A stretch of 42,813 nt of DNA from an uncultured Clostridia bacterium (GTDB lineage: Bacteria; Bacillota; Clostridia; Christensenellales; Aristaeellaceae): the NCBI GenBank assembly GCA_944362695.1, contig CALVTQ010000150.1:1-42813 (forward strand), read 5' to 3'. The notes under the pieces were generated by a model. It was given only the letters and a program-made list of their open reading frames with translations, did no database searches and was not told the origin of the DNA. Numbering within the stretch: position 1 is the stretch's first letter; the number at the start of each line of letters is the position of its first letter. Shown piece by piece: positions 1 to 8,087 of the stretch. A program made the position numbers and the translations under genes.

Positions 1-989
1 CGGACAGCGTCATCGCGCTGGAGGGCAATTACAACGGCGTGTCCAGCCGCTATGTCACGCTGCTGGCGGGCATCCGCGCGTATTGCGAGGCGCGGGGCAT
101 CCGCGTGCTGTACAGCGAGGGCAGCCATCTGTTCAAGGATCGCGTGTCCGGTCTGGCGCAGGCGGACGACCGTCTCGCCGAGGCGAAGATCGTCGCGGAG
201 AACGCGGACGTGGTCATCGCGTGCGTGGGCCTCGATTCGCTGATCGAGGGCGAGGAGGGCGACTCCTACAACGGCACCGCCGCGGGCGATAAGCTGGAGC
301 TGGAGCTGCCGCAGAGCCAGAAAAAGCTGATGGAGGCGCTGGAGGCCACGGGCAAGCCGCTGGTGACCGTGCTGGTCGCGGGCAGTGCGCTCAGCGTGCC
401 GCAGGGCAATGCGCAGATCGCCGCGTGGTATCCCGGTCAGGCGGGCGGCACGGCGCTCGCGCGCATCCTGTTCGGCGAGGTCAACCCGTCCGGCAGGCTG
501 CCCGTCACATTCTACAAGGGCCTGGGCGACCTGCCCGCCTTCACCGATTACGCCATGAAGGGCCGCACGTACCGCTACTACACGGGCGAGCCGCTGTATC
601 CGTTCGGTTACGGCCTGAGCTACACGAAATTCGCAATTTCCGATACGTCCGTCGACGCGGCAAGCCGCACCGCGCAGGCGACCGTCAAAAACGCGGGCGG
701 CATGGACGGCGAGACCGTCGTGCAGATCTATGTGCACATGGATTCGCCGGACGCCGAGCCGAATGCGCGTCTTGCGGGCTTTGCACGCGTGGCGCTTGGC
801 GCGGGGGAGGAGAAGCGCGTGAGCATTGCGCTTGACAAGCTGGCCTTCACCGTGGTGAATGACGCGGGCGAGCGCGTAGCCCCGGCCTGCGCCTGCGACG
901 TGTATGTGGGCCTTTACCAGCCGGATGCGCGCTCGGCGCAGCTGACCGGCGTGAACAGCGAGCATCACAGCGTGCAAGTGAACGCGTGA
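1..989 (+). CDS. GH3 family beta-glycosidase, C-terminal part (5' end outside window)
   Basis: This is the C-terminal portion of a glycoside hydrolase family 3 enzyme, which removes terminal beta-linked sugars from oligosaccharides. The reading frame is open from base 3, so the GTG at 39 is internal and the gene begins upstream of the window. Visible landmarks are the C-terminal alpha/beta sandwich that begins with NYNGVSSRYVTLLAGI, an AAWYPGQAGGTALARILFGEVNPSGRLPV-type block near codons 130-165, the RYYTGEPLYPFGYGLSYT segment, and a fibronectin-III-like tail (AQATVKNAGGMDGETVVQIYV) typical of bacterial GH3. The catalytic nucleophile domain is off the left edge, so substrate cannot be judged. 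It lies upstream of a sugar ABC permease and a GH2 enzyme, which fits a glycan-degradation locus. Confidence 0.9.
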   Translation, partial: DSVIALEGNYNGVSSRYVTLLAGIRAYCEARGIRVLYSEGSHLFKDRVSGLAQADDRLAEAKIVAENADVVIACVGLDSLIEGEEGDSYNGTAAGDKLELELPQSQKKLMEALEATGKPLVTVLVAGSALSVPQGNAQIAAWYPGQAGGTALARILFGEVNPSGRLPVTFYKGLGDLPAFTDYAMKGRTYRYYTGEPLYPFGYGLSYTKFAISDTSVDAASRTAQATVKNAGGMDGETVVQIYVHMDSPDAEPNARLAGFARVALGAGEEKRVSIALDKLAFTVVNDAGERVAPACACDVYVGLYQPDARSAQLTGVNSEHHSVQVNA

Positions 990-1066
990 GCAAAAACTAC
1001 GCAAGAATCGGGAATATAAAACGCAACAAACGATACAAACACGTGAATACATGACCAAATTGAACA

Positions 1067-1095
1067 TTGTAAGATTGGGACAAATCCAGTATCAT
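1067..1095 (+). promoter_or_regulatory. Putative sigma-A promoter for the sugar ABC locus
   Basis: TTGTAA (1067-1072) and TATCAT (1090-1095) are separated by 17 bases in the AT-rich gap after the GH3 gene. The next start codon is about 70 bases downstream. The boxes are imperfect, so this is a suggestion only. Confidence 0.4.
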
Positions 1096-1166
1096 AGAAT
1101 TATCGAATTTGATTAGATGGGCTGTTGCCCAACGAGCAATCTGTTCAAATTTCAAGGGGGGTCCGT

Positions 1167-2131
1167 GTGAAAGACATCCAGCCTTCCCTCACGCGAGATG
1201 AGGGAAAACGATTCGCGGGCATGACATGGAAGACGTACATGCGGCGCTACGGCACGCTGTATCTGATGCTCGTCCTGCCGCTGATCTTCTTCATCGTGTT
1301 CCGCTACGCGCCGATGGTCTACATCCTGCAGGCGTTCAAGCAGAACAACATCATCAAGCCGCTCTTCGAGATTCCGTGGGCGAAGAACAACGGCTTCGAG
1401 TGGTTCATCAAGGCGTTCAAGAATCGTGACTTCCTCTACGCGCTGCGCAACACCGTGACGCTGAACCTGCTTGACCTTGTCGTGGGCTTCCCGGCGCCGA
1501 TCATCCTGGCGCTGCTGCTCAACGAGCTGACGTTCAAGGGCTTCAAGCGCGTGACGCAGACGATCGTCTATCTGCCGCACTTCCTGAGCTGGATCATCAT
1601 CTCTGGCCTGGCGCTTCGCCTGCTGGCCCCGACCGACGGTCTGGTCAACATCATCCTCACCCGCTTCGGCTTTGAACCGATTCACTTCCTGGATGACAAA
1701 ACAACTGGGTCTGGACATACGTCATGCTCGGCGTATGGAAGGAGGCCGGCTGGAACACGATCATCTACCTCGCCGCGCTGACGGGCATCAGCCCCGAGCT
1801 CTACGAGGCGGCGGCCGTGGACGGCGCGGGCCGCTTCCGCAGAATGTGGCATGTGACGCTGCCGGGCCTGCGCTCGACGATCATCACGCTGCTGATCATG
1901 AACCTGGGCCGCATCCTCGGTTCCGAGTTCGACAGACCGTATGCGCTGAGCAACAAGCTGGTCACAAGCGTATCCAACACCATCGCGATCTTCGTCTACC
2001 AGAACGGTATTAAGGGATCGCAGTTCTCGCTGACGACGGCCGTCGGCCTGTTCCAGAGCGTTGTGGGCGTGTTCTTCCTGCTCGGCGCGAACAAGCTGGC
2101 CAACAAGTTCGGCGAGCGCGGCGTGTGGTAA
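1167..2131 (+). pseudogene. LplB/YtcP-type sugar ABC transporter permease, frameshifted
   Basis: This is an inner-membrane permease subunit of a CUT1-type carbohydrate ABC transporter. The chosen start is GTG 1167, preceded by AAGGGGGG, giving an N-terminus MKDIQPSLTRDEGKRFAGM followed by the first membrane segment (YLMLVLPLIFFIVF). The first frame runs to about 1700. The rest of the protein (VMLGVWKEAGWNTIIYLAAL, the EAA loop around LYEAAAVDGAGRFRRMWHVTLPGL, ending GERGVW) is in the next frame, from about 1700 to the TAA at 2129-2131. Adding one A to the four-A run at 1698-1701 restores a continuous protein of about 321 residues through DDKNNWVWTYVMLGVW, the usual length and sequence for this family. 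It is therefore either a single-base deletion in vivo or a homopolymer error. The next genes of the transporter are also damaged, which favours real decay slightly. Confidence 0.8.
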
Positions 2132-2146
2132 AGGGGGCGACAGACG

Positions 2147-2382
2147 ATGATTAAATCCAAATCGACAAAACCGATCACTTCAACGTGGGCGCGATCACCG
2201 CTGAGGAAGGCGTCGGCACGTCCCTGACCGAGAAGCGCGATGCGTTCCTGTGCCAGGCGATCGTGGCGCCGGAGTCCGAGTTCGACGCGATCTATGACGC
2301 CGGCATGGCCGATTACCTCTCTTCCGGCGGCCAGGCGATCATCGACGAGCGCGCTGAGAAGCTCGCTGCGATGGGCGAATAA
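2147..2382 (+). pseudogene. Scar: start of a second permease gene joined to the C-terminus of a sugar-binding protein
   Basis: ATG 2147 has a G-rich ribosome binding site and begins MIKSK, as expected for the second permease of an LplB-LplC-LplA set. After about five codons the recognisable sequence switches to a different frame. Frame 2155-2382 reads IDKTDHFNVGAITAEEGVGT and ends GGQAIIDERAEKLAAMGE, which resembles the C-terminal tail of an LplA/YtcQ-type extracellular solute-binding protein. Translation from ATG 2147 would stop near 2227, so neither part makes a working protein. About 2 kb (one permease and most of a binding protein) appears to be missing at a junction near 2152-2165. The assignment of the tail to the binding-protein family is from memory of the family and is less certain than the break itself. 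Confidence 0.6.
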
Positions 2383-2437
2383 TGTGCCTGACGCATGAGC
2401 ACGGGCGCAAGTCCGGCTGATGCAAAAAAGCAATCCT

Positions 2438-2466
2438 GGGGCAGTCTGCGTGGGCTGCCCCTTTTT
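2438..2466 (+). terminator. Rho-independent terminator upstream of GH2
   Basis: A perfect 7-bp stem, GGGGCAG (2438-2444) with CTGCCCC (2455-2461), is followed by TTTTT. It closes the damaged transporter unit and sits only a few bases before the AGGAGG of the GH2 gene, so it may also act as an attenuator for that gene. Confidence 0.75.
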
Positions 2467-2481
2467 ACAGGAGGAGCAACG

Positions 2482-5400
2482 ATGATGGAGCACCTTTTGA
2501 ACGACGGATGGCAATTTGTCAAAATGCCCTGCGGCATTGCGCCCGGCGACGGCGCGCCGTGGGCCGATGTCGATCTGCCGCACGATTTTCTGATCTGGCA
2601 GGCGGATGATCTCTACGAAAGCTGCGACGGGCATTATCGCCGCACGCTCGACGTGCCGGAAGACGGCATGGGCGATGTGTGGCTGCTGCGCTTTGACGGC
2701 GTGTATATGGACTGCGACGTGACCGTCAACGGCGCGCTCGTGTGCACGCATCGCTATGGCTACACGGCGTTCGATGTGGATCTGACGGCGCATATCCACC
2801 CCGGCGTCAACGAGATCGGGGCCGTCATCCGCCATCGCAGCCCGAACAGCCGCTGGTATTCCGGCGCGGGCATCTATCGCGACGTGACGCTCATGCGCCT
2901 GCCGCAGAGGCATATCGTGCCGGATGGGATCTATGTGCATGCGGAAAAGCAGAACGGCGCGTGGCGCATGACGGTGCGCACGGAGCTGACCGGCCCGGCG
3001 GGGGAGGGGACGCTCGTGCATCGCCTGATGGACGCGGACGGGCAATGCGTCGCCGAGGCCGTCGTGAGCGCGGGCGAAGACGTCGTGACCGCCGACATCG
3101 CGGTTGACGATCCGCATCTGTGGAGCTGCGAGAACCCGTATGTCTACACGCTGGAGACGGCGCTGGGGGAGCAGGTAATCCGCCAGAACGTCGGCCTGCG
3201 CACGATCGAGCTGACGGCGGACAGGGGCTTCATTCTCAACGGCGAGGTGGTCAAGCTGCACGGCGTCTGCCTGCATCACGATCTCGGCGCGCTCGGCGCT
3301 GCGTTCCACAAGAAGGCCGCGCGCAGGCAGCTGCTCGCCATGCGCGATATGGGCGTCAACGCGCTGCGCACGTCGCATAACCCGCCCGCGCGGCAGATGC
3401 TCGACCTGTGCGACGAGCTGGGCATCCTCGTGATCGACGAGGCGTTCGACATGTGGGAAGGCTCGAAGACGACATACGATTATGCGCGCTTCTTCCCGGA
3501 ATGTCATACGCAGGACGTCGCCGCATGGGTGCGCCGCGACAGGAATCACCCGTGTTTGGCGATGTGGTCGATCGGCAACGAGATTTACGACACGCACGTC
3601 AGCAGCCGGGGCGAGGAAGTCACCATCATGCTCCGCGACGAGGCGCGCAGCCATGACCCGCTGCGCAATGCGTTCGTGACGATCGGCTCGAACTACATGC
3701 CGTGGGCGGGTGCGCAGCGCTGCGCTGAGCACATCGACGCGGCGGGCTACAACTATGGAGAAAAGTACTACGAAAAGCATCACGCCGAGCACCCGGATTG
3801 GGTGATCTACGGCAGCGAGACGGCGTCCGTGCTCAACAGCCGCGGCGTGTATCACTTCCCGTCGGACGTGAATATCCTCTCTGACGAGGACCTGCAATGC
3901 TCCGCGCTGGGCAACAGCACGTCGAGCTGGGGCGCGCAGGACATGGCGAAGATGATCGTCGACGACCTCAATACGCCGTGGTCGCTGGGCCAGTTCATCT
4001 GGTCGGGCATAGACTACATCGGCGAGCCGACGCCGTATCACACGCGCAGCTGCTACTTCGGCATGATGGACACGGCGTGCTTCGCCAAGGACCTGTACTA
4101 CCTGTTCAAAGCGCTGTGGACGGACGAGCCGATGGTGTATATCGGCGTGCCGTGGGACTGGAACCTCGGCCAGATCATCGACGTGCCTGTGATGACCAAT
4201 GGGGCCGAGGTTGAGCTGCTTTGCAACGGCGAGTCGCTGGGCAGGCGCAGCGTGAACCGCCGCGTCGCCGCCGAGAGCTGGCCGCACTGGAAGGTGCCGT
4301 TTGCGGCGGGCGAGCTGCGGGCCGTCGCCTATGACGAAGCGGGAAATGTGATCGCGCAGGCAGTGCGGCGCACGTCGGGCGACAGCGCGCGCATCGTGCT
4401 TTGCGCCGAGGACGCGGAGCTGATGGCCGACGGCGAGGACATGACGTTTGTCACGATCACGATGGCGGACGAAAACGGCCTGCCGGTTGAAAACGCCCTG
4501 GATCGCGTTCACGTGCGCGTGACGGGCAGCGGCAGGCTGATGGGCCTTGACAACGGCGACAGCACCGACCGCGAGGGATACAAGACGACCACGCGCAGGC
4601 TCTTTTCCGGCAAGCTGCTGGCCATCGTCGGCGCGACGGATGAGCCCGGCGCTGTCCGCATCGAGGTCGCCTCGCCCGGCAAGCAGACCGCTGTGCTCGA
4701 GATTCCCGTGCGCGCGGCCGCAAAGCGCCCCGGCGTGAGCTGCGCACAGCGCATCCCGGATGACGCCATGCCCCGCGACATCCCCATGCGCAGGATTGAG
4801 CTCGTCGCCGAGGGCAGCACGCAGCTCGACGCGGAGCATCGCGAGGTGACGTTCGCCGTGCGCCGCATCCCGGAGGACAGCGACGCGCAGCCCATCGCCT
4901 TCCGCGTCACGAACGAGGCGGGCATCAAGACGCCCTGCGCCGAGGTTGTGACGGACGGCGACCGCGTGACCGTGCGCGCGCTGGGCGATGGCAGGGTCTA
5001 TCTGCGCGCGACGTGCAGCAACGGATACGACCATGCGCGGGTCATCAGCCAGCGCGAGGTGTCCATCACGGGCATGGGCCAGCCGCAGCTCGATCCCTAC
5101 GGCTTCGTGGCTGGCGGCCTGTACGACGTGTCCGAGGGCGAGATCGGCGCGGGCAACGAGCAGGGCCTCGCCTTCGCGCGCGACGGATACAGCATGGCGG
5201 GCTTCACGCAGGTCGATTTCGGCCCGGCCGGTTCGGATGAGATCACGCTGCCGATTTTCGCGCTCAACAACGATGAGCACGTGCTCGGCCTGTGGCTCGG
5301 CGACCCGCGCGACGGCGGCGAGAAGATCTGCGATCTGCACTACAAGAAGCCGAGCATCTGGAACACATACCAGAGCGAGACGTGGAAGCTGCCCAGGCGC

Positions 5401-5853
5401 ATCACGGGCGTGCAGACGATCTGCTTCACGATGATGGACAAGATCCACCTGAAGGGCTTCTCCTTCACCAGGCAGAGCCGCGCGTGGCTGCCGCAGAAGG
5501 CGCTCGAGGCGGACGCGATCTATGGCGACAGCTTCACCAAAACGGCGGACTGCGTCGCGGGCATCGGCAACAACGTGACGCTCAACTACGCCGGTATGGA
5601 CTTCGGCGATGCGAAGCGCGCGCGCCTGATCATCGACGGCGCGACGCCGCTGGCCGTCAACCCGATCTCCATCCTCTATCGCGGCGAGGACGGCGGCGAG
5701 CTGACCGCGATGGCGCGCTTCAAGGGAACGGAGCGCGGGAGCCAGACGTTCGACGTGGACGTGCTTGGCGGCATGTGCACGGTGAGCTTCGTGTTCCTGC
5801 CCGGCTCGCAGTTCGACTTCTATGGCTTCAGGTTTGAAAAAGCGGACGGCTGA
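2482..5853 (+). CDS. GH2 family beta-galactosidase-like enzyme with long C-terminal extension
   Basis: This is a retaining glycoside hydrolase of family 2 (beta-galactosidase or related activity), 1123 residues from ATG 2482. That start has AGGAGG 7-8 bases upstream; an earlier in-frame ATG at 2395 lies before a terminator and is rejected. Domains in order are an N-terminal jelly-roll (about 1-170, with RWYSGAGIYRDVTL), an Ig-like domain (170-255), a TIM barrel (about 255-550), a DUF4982-like domain (LLCNGESLGRR), an invasin/cadherin-like domain, and a C-terminal carbohydrate-binding-like region. The acid/base is Glu367 in MWSIGNEIY and the nucleophile is Glu446 in YGSETAS. No signal peptide is seen, so it is probably cytoplasmic and acts on imported oligosaccharides. 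The sugar specificity cannot be read from sequence alone. Confidence 0.9.
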   Translation: MMEHLLNDGWQFVKMPCGIAPGDGAPWADVDLPHDFLIWQADDLYESCDGHYRRTLDVPEDGMGDVWLLRFDGVYMDCDVTVNGALVCTHRYGYTAFDVDLTAHIHPGVNEIGAVIRHRSPNSRWYSGAGIYRDVTLMRLPQRHIVPDGIYVHAEKQNGAWRMTVRTELTGPAGEGTLVHRLMDADGQCVAEAVVSAGEDVVTADIAVDDPHLWSCENPYVYTLETALGEQVIRQNVGLRTIELTADRGFILNGEVVKLHGVCLHHDLGALGAAFHKKAARRQLLAMRDMGVNALRTSHNPPARQMLDLCDELGILVIDEAFDMWEGSKTTYDYARFFPECHTQDVAAWVRRDRNHPCLAMWSIGNEIYDTHVSSRGEEVTIMLRDEARSHDPLRNAFVTIGSNYMPWAGAQRCAEHIDAAGYNYGEKYYEKHHAEHPDWVIYGSETASVLNSRGVYHFPSDVNILSDEDLQCSALGNSTSSWGAQDMAKMIVDDLNTPWSLGQFIWSGIDYIGEPTPYHTRSCYFGMMDTACFAKDLYYLFKALWTDEPMVYIGVPWDWNLGQIIDVPVMTNGAEVELLCNGESLGRRSVNRRVAAESWPHWKVPFAAGELRAVAYDEAGNVIAQAVRRTSGDSARIVLCAEDAELMADGEDMTFVTITMADENGLPVENALDRVHVRVTGSGRLMGLDNGDSTDREGYKTTTRRLFSGKLLAIVGATDEPGAVRIEVASPGKQTAVLEIPVRAAAKRPGVSCAQRIPDDAMPRDIPMRRIELVAEGSTQLDAEHREVTFAVRRIPEDSDAQPIAFRVTNEAGIKTPCAEVVTDGDRVTVRALGDGRVYLRATCSNGYDHARVISQREVSITGMGQPQLDPYGFVAGGLYDVSEGEIGAGNEQGLAFARDGYSMAGFTQVDFGPAGSDEITLPIFALNNDEHVLGLWLGDPRDGGEKICDLHYKKPSIWNTYQSETWKLPRRITGVQTICFTMMDKIHLKGFSFTRQSRAWLPQKALEADAIYGDSFTKTADCVAGIGNNVTLNYAGMDFGDAKRARLIIDGATPLAVNPISILYRGEDGGELTAMARFKGTERGSQTFDVDVLGGMCTVSFVFLPGSQFDFYGFRFEKADG

Positions 5854-5890
5854 ATGTCCGGCGCGATATGCGCCATATGAATACCATGAG

Positions 5891-5925
5891 CACAGGCTTC
5901 GCCGCACGGCGGGGCCTGTGTTTTT
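5891..5925 (+). terminator. Rho-independent terminator after GH2
   Basis: CACAGGC (5891-5897) pairs with GCCTGTG (5914-5920), with an inner CGCCG/CGGCG helix, followed by TTTTT. It lies 38 bases after the GH2 stop codon. Confidence 0.85.
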
Positions 5926-5983
5926 GTATGCCGATAACCGCTCGCGGGGCGGGCGGCTCAAAAGAAGCCTTCCGGCGATGATG

Positions 5984-6051
5984 AAAAAAACTCCTTTTGC
6001 TGCGCGTCAAACATGCGGTCGGGCAACTGCATGACGAACAACAAAAGGAGT
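5984..6051 (-). terminator. Probable terminator of the GntR gene, with a long loop
   Basis: On the minus strand ACTCCTTTTGTTG (6051-6039) pairs with CAGCAAAAGGAGT (6002-5990), 13 bp with one G-T pair, and runs directly into seven T residues (5990-5984). The loop is 36 bases, long for a terminator, and has some internal pairing potential. It is about 130 bases after the GntR stop. No gene is seen between 5926 and 6183. Confidence 0.55.
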
Positions 6052-6183
6052 CGCTTGGAAAGCGGCATGGATGGATTGACACATCCATCATAAAAAGCGG
6101 AAACGGAATAACGCAGGAAGCACAAAGCCCGTCTGCGCTCGGCGGGCAGCAAGCCCATGCGCGCGGGGAACGCCGGCGCGGCG

Positions 6184-6840
6184 TCAGCAGAACAGCAGAT
6201 CGAAATACTGATCGAAGACCTGACGGACGTTGCGGATATGCTGGGTCATCGCTTTCTCGGCCTTGCGCACGTCGCGCGCGGTGATGGCGGCGAGAATCTG
6301 CTCGTGCTCGTGCAGACCCTGTTCGCAGCGGCCCGGGATCAGGATGGTCTTGCTGTTGTATTTTCGCATCTGATCCTTGAGGTTGGTGATGATATCGACC
6401 ATCGTCTTGTTGGGGCAGACGTTATAGAGCACCTGATGAAACGCGCGGTTGCTCTTGGAATAGGCCTGAAGGTCGCCTTCGGCCTTGTGGCGGCGCATCT
6501 GTTCAAGCTGGTCGGACATGGCGTGAATCTGGGCGTCCGTGATCAACGGCAGCGAAAGGCGGATGAGCAGCCCCTCGAGCGTCTCGCGCACCTCGAGGTA
6601 TTCCAGCACCTCGCGCTTGGAATAGGCGCGAACCTTGGCGCCCTTGTTCTGTTCGATGGTGACAAGCCCCTCGCTTTCCAGCATGAGCAGCGCCTTTTTG
6701 ACGGTGTTGCGGCTCACGCCGTGCGCGGCGGCGAGCTCGGTTTCCGGCAGGCTCTCGGAGGGGGAGAAGCCGCCGTTGAGAATCTTTTCTTTCAATGCGG
6801 CGTAAACCATCGTCGTTTGTGTTGCGGCCAAAATGTTCAC
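6184..6840 (-). CDS. GntR family transcriptional regulator, FCD subfamily
   Basis: This is a DNA-binding repressor or activator that responds to a small acid. It is 218 residues with an N-terminal winged helix-turn-helix (about 8-75; ETELAAAHGVSRNTVKKALLMLESEGLV) and a C-terminal all-helical FCD ligand-binding domain (about 80-210) carrying the metal-site type histidines (AFHQVLYN, HEHEQILAAI, HIRNVRQVF). The longest frame begins at GTG 6840, but the purine-rich site AGAAAGAAG is then too close. TTG 6831 has better spacing, so the exact start is open. It is divergent from the amidohydrolase/TRAP operon, and the shared 300-base gap contains two matching palindromes of the type FCD regulators bind. 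It almost certainly controls that operon. FCD members commonly sense carboxylic acids, which fits the neighbours. Confidence 0.88.
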   Translation of the reverse strand: MNILAATQTTMVYAALKEKILNGGFSPSESLPETELAAAHGVSRNTVKKALLMLESEGLVTIEQNKGAKVRAYSKREVLEYLEVRETLEGLLIRLSLPLITDAQIHAMSDQLEQMRRHKAEGDLQAYSKSNRAFHQVLYNVCPNKTMVDIITNLKDQMRKYNSKTILIPGRCEQGLHEHEQILAAITARDVRKAEKAMTQHIRNVRQVFDQYFDLLFC

Positions 6841-6908
6841 TTCTTTCTGGGTTTAAATCATCGTATATAAATCGCAGCCTATACGACAATCAATAGATTC
6901 ACAGTTTT

Positions 6909-6937
6909 ATTGTACGGCATAGACAGGGGCTTGTCAA
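6909..6937 (-). promoter_or_regulatory. Sigma-A promoter of the GntR gene
   Basis: Read on the minus strand, TTGACA (6937-6932) and TACAAT (6914-6909) are separated by 17 bases. It faces the GntR gene and is back-to-back with the operon promoter at 7022-7050. Confidence 0.75.
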
Positions 6938-6976
6938 TTCATTAAACTGAAAAAAATGAACACAAAAGAAAGCATA

Positions 6977-6992
6977 ATTGTTGATCAATTTT
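6977..6992. promoter_or_regulatory. Operator-like site 1 for the GntR regulator
   Basis: ATTGTTGATCAATTTT is nearly the same as the perfect palindrome at 7064-7082 (shared pattern ATTGTTGAWCAATYTT). It lies between the two divergent promoters, about 40 bases upstream of the operon -35 box, a position suited to looping with site 2 or to autoregulation. Confidence 0.6.
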
Positions 6993-7021
6993 GTTAAAAA
7001 CATAGAAAAGCAAACTTTCCC

Positions 7022-7050
7022 TTGACAGCAGTGAAAACAACCTATATAAT
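7022..7050 (+). promoter_or_regulatory. Consensus sigma-A promoter of the amidohydrolase/TRAP operon
   Basis: TTGACA (7022-7027), 17 bases, TATAAT (7045-7050): both boxes match the consensus exactly. Such a strong promoter would be expected to need repression, and an operator palindrome covers the region just after the predicted start site. Confidence 0.88.
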
Positions 7051-7063
7051 AGTCACAGACCAC

Positions 7064-7082
7064 AAGATTGTTGAACAATCTT
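7064..7082. promoter_or_regulatory. Operator palindrome (site 2) for the GntR regulator
   Basis: AAGATTGTTGAACAATCTT is a perfect 9+1+9 palindrome centred on 7073. It contains TTGT-TGA-ACAA, matching the TNGTN3ACNA arrangement known for FCD-type GntR operators. It sits about 14-32 bases after the -10 box, so a bound regulator would block transcription of the operon. Confidence 0.75.
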
Positions 7083-7148
7083 GAATACAATTGCAAGTTA
7101 TTGCCATTAGAATAGCCAGAAAATTGTATAAAGAGGGGGACATTCACC

Positions 7149-8039
7149 ATGTTTGACACGAGAGAATTGATCTGCGGCGCTTACGATCTGCACGTGCATT
7201 CCGCGCCGGACGTGCTCGCGCGCAAGATGAATGACATCGAGATGGCGCAGCGCATCAAGGACAGCGGTATGGCGGGCTACGCGATCAAGAGCCACTATTT
7301 CTGCACGAGCGAGCGCGCCGAGCTGATCCGCACGATGTTCCCGGAGTGCGACGCCGTGGGCACGATGACGCTCAACTCCAGCGTCGGCGGCATCAACCCG
7401 TCCGCCGTGGAGATGGCGGCTCGCAGCGGCGCGAAGCTGATCTGGTTCCCGACGTGCGATTCCGCGCACGAGCGCAGCTATGTGCTCAGTGGCCAGTACA
7501 AGAAGCTGCCCTACTGGGCGACCATCGTGCAGGAGATGGCGGCGGACGGCAACGCGGCCCCGACGGTCTCCGTGCTCGATGAACACGGCGAGCTGACCGA
7601 GCAGGCGCACACCGTGCTGCGCGTGATGGCGAAATACAACCTGATTCTGGCGACGAGCCACATGAGCCACGAGGAGACCTTCGCGCTGGTGAAGGCGGCG
7701 GGCGAGGCTGGTGTCGGCAAGATCATCGTCACCCACGCCGACTTCCCGACCACGTTCTACACGGTGGAGGAGCAGAAGAAGCTGGTGGACATGGGCGCGT
7801 ACATCGAGCATTGCTACACCACATGGGCCACGGGCAAGATCGACCTTGACACGACCATCGACCAGATTCGCCGCATCGGTGTGGATCACGTCATACTGGC
7901 CACCGACCTTGGCCAGAAGACGGCCATCTACCCCGACGAGGGCATGCTGGCCTTCGCGACCAAGCTCTACGAGGCGGGCTTCAGCGCGGAGGACATCCGC
8001 AAGACGACGGTCTGTAACCCGAAGGCGCTGCTCAGATAA
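7149..8039 (+). CDS. DUF6282-type metal-dependent amidohydrolase
   Basis: This is a 296-residue protein of the metal-dependent hydrolase (amidohydrolase/PHP-like TIM barrel) group, probably DUF6282. Candidate metal ligands are His15 and His17 (DLHVHSAPD), Lys47-Ser48-His49, His171 and His174 (ATSHMSHE), His196 (VTHADFP) and Asp253 (ILATDLGQ). ATG 7149 has AGAGGGGG upstream. It is the first gene of the operon. In the known aromatic lower pathway the 2-pyrone-4,6-dicarboxylate lactonase LigI and the hydratase LigJ are amidohydrolase-superfamily enzymes, and the next gene here is GalB-like. A ring-opening or hydratase role on a polycarboxylic acid is therefore a reasonable inference, but this protein is not a close LigI and its reaction is unknown. 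Confidence 0.75.
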   Translation: MFDTRELICGAYDLHVHSAPDVLARKMNDIEMAQRIKDSGMAGYAIKSHYFCTSERAELIRTMFPECDAVGTMTLNSSVGGINPSAVEMAARSGAKLIWFPTCDSAHERSYVLSGQYKKLPYWATIVQEMAADGNAAPTVSVLDEHGELTEQAHTVLRVMAKYNLILATSHMSHEETFALVKAAGEAGVGKIIVTHADFPTTFYTVEEQKKLVDMGAYIEHCYTTWATGKIDLDTTIDQIRRIGVDHVILATDLGQKTAIYPDEGMLAFATKLYEAGFSAEDIRKTTVCNPKALLR

Positions 8040-8087
8040 AACGGAATGATCCCGCGCGAGTCGGGATGCGATAGAAGGAGGACAACC

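Noticed and set aside
2395-2481. Upstream ATG start for GH2
   Set aside because: It would put a terminator hairpin inside the coding region and lacks a ribosome binding site. ATG 2482 has AGGAGG.
1996-5961. Minus-strand open frame of 1321 codons across the GH2 gene
   Set aside because: It is antisense to a clear GH2 gene. The protein is Arg/Ala/His/Val-rich without domain pattern, typical of a shadow frame in GC-rich DNA.
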